Positions 63,945 to 64,000 of a DNA stretch of 64,000 nt are shown here, one piece after another; the first letter of the stretch is position 1, and the number at the start of each line of letters is the position of its first letter. The notes beneath the pieces were generated by a model. It saw only the letters and a list, made by a program, of their open reading frames with translations, was not told the DNA's origin and ran no database searches. Source of the DNA: an uncultured bacterium (GTDB taxonomy: Bacteria; Cyanobacteriota; Vampirovibrionia; Gastranaerophilales; Gastranaerophilaceae); assembly GCA_902776035.1 (NCBI GenBank), contig CACYOO010000007.1, forward strand, positions 62,001 to 126,000, in the 5' to 3' direction. Both the position numbers and the translations under genes were made by a program.

Positions 63945-64000
63945 ATGTCTTTAGTTATTAATAGTGTTATTAATGTTTATTCTTCTTCTTATCAAAATAT
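63945..64000 (+). CDS. Possible 5' end of a gene cut by the window edge
   Basis: An ATG opens a frame (MSLVINSVINVYSSSYQN) that runs to the window end without a stop. The Shine-Dalgarno sequence is poor, and 18 codons are too few to judge. Confidence 0.25.
   Translation, partial: MSLVINSVINVYSSSYQN

Overview
The window is AT-rich bacterial chromosome carrying core housekeeping genes. The cell is a diderm: it has an RND/TolC-type tripartite efflux system. It is probably anaerobic, because it has superoxide reductase, rubrerythrin and ferritin. Low GC, tight gene packing with TAATG/ATGA junctions, cyanobacteria-like FtsEX and ribosomal proteins, and several coiled-coil/EF-hand proteins of lineage-restricted type suggest a non-photosynthetic relative of Cyanobacteria (Melainabacteria/Vampirovibrionia, Gastranaerophilales-like). 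That assignment is an inference from protein style; no rRNA gene is present to test it.

Layout. 1-12 kb: the end of a membrane glycosyltransferase; a CHAP/EF-hand coiled-coil protein; a minus-strand operon (transketolase C-half, ftsE, ftsX, an HDOD protein and a degenerate receiver/GGDEF-like protein); two overlapping coiled-coil genes sharing a 27-bp minisatellite; and a soluble histidine kinase with a double-receiver partner. 12-19.4 kb: tRNA-Gln, then the S10/spc ribosomal operon from rpsJ to rpsN behind a near-consensus promoter. The operon stops at rpsN; rpsH to secY are not in the window. 19.4-27.4 kb: a second membrane glycosyltransferase and an RND efflux operon (adaptor, pump, TolC-like channel). 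27.5-33 kb: lineage-specific or secreted proteins, including a predicted M49-like metallopeptidase, and a HAD-phosphatase relic. 33-43 kb: recG, an M16 peptidase, an oxidative-stress island (rubrerythrin, glutathione peroxidase, NarL-type regulator, ferritin, superoxide reductase), an XRE regulator with a dyad operator, and mazG. 43-48 kb: the alpha-type operon infA-rpmJ-rpsM-rpsK-rpsD-rpoA-rplQ-truA-rplM-rpsI.

48.2-49.1 kb is the footprint of a decayed integrative element: tRNA-Arg, an XRE regulator, a deleted HAD phosphatase and the C-terminal tail of a tyrosine integrase. It abuts a seven-gene minus-strand surface-polymer operon (49.1-56.7 kb). That operon combines a TarI/IspD-like cytidylyltransferase, an epimerase/reductase, an AraD-like epimerase, an FkbM methyltransferase and two CDP-glycerol-transferase-family enzymes, which suggests a phosphopolyol, teichoic-acid-like surface glycan in a diderm. 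56.8-64 kb: tRNA-Pro with a tandemly duplicated leader, a VWA protein, a receiver protein, a small ORF, a third membrane glycosyltransferase, mutL, infC (apparently starting at ATT) and tRNA-Phe, whose leader also carries tRNA fragments.

Starts were moved from the longest open frame to the codon with a Shine-Dalgarno sequence where the sequence decides it (ftsX, transketolase, rplX, rpoA, M16 peptidase, ferritin, superoxide reductase, FkbM protein, receiver protein, infC).
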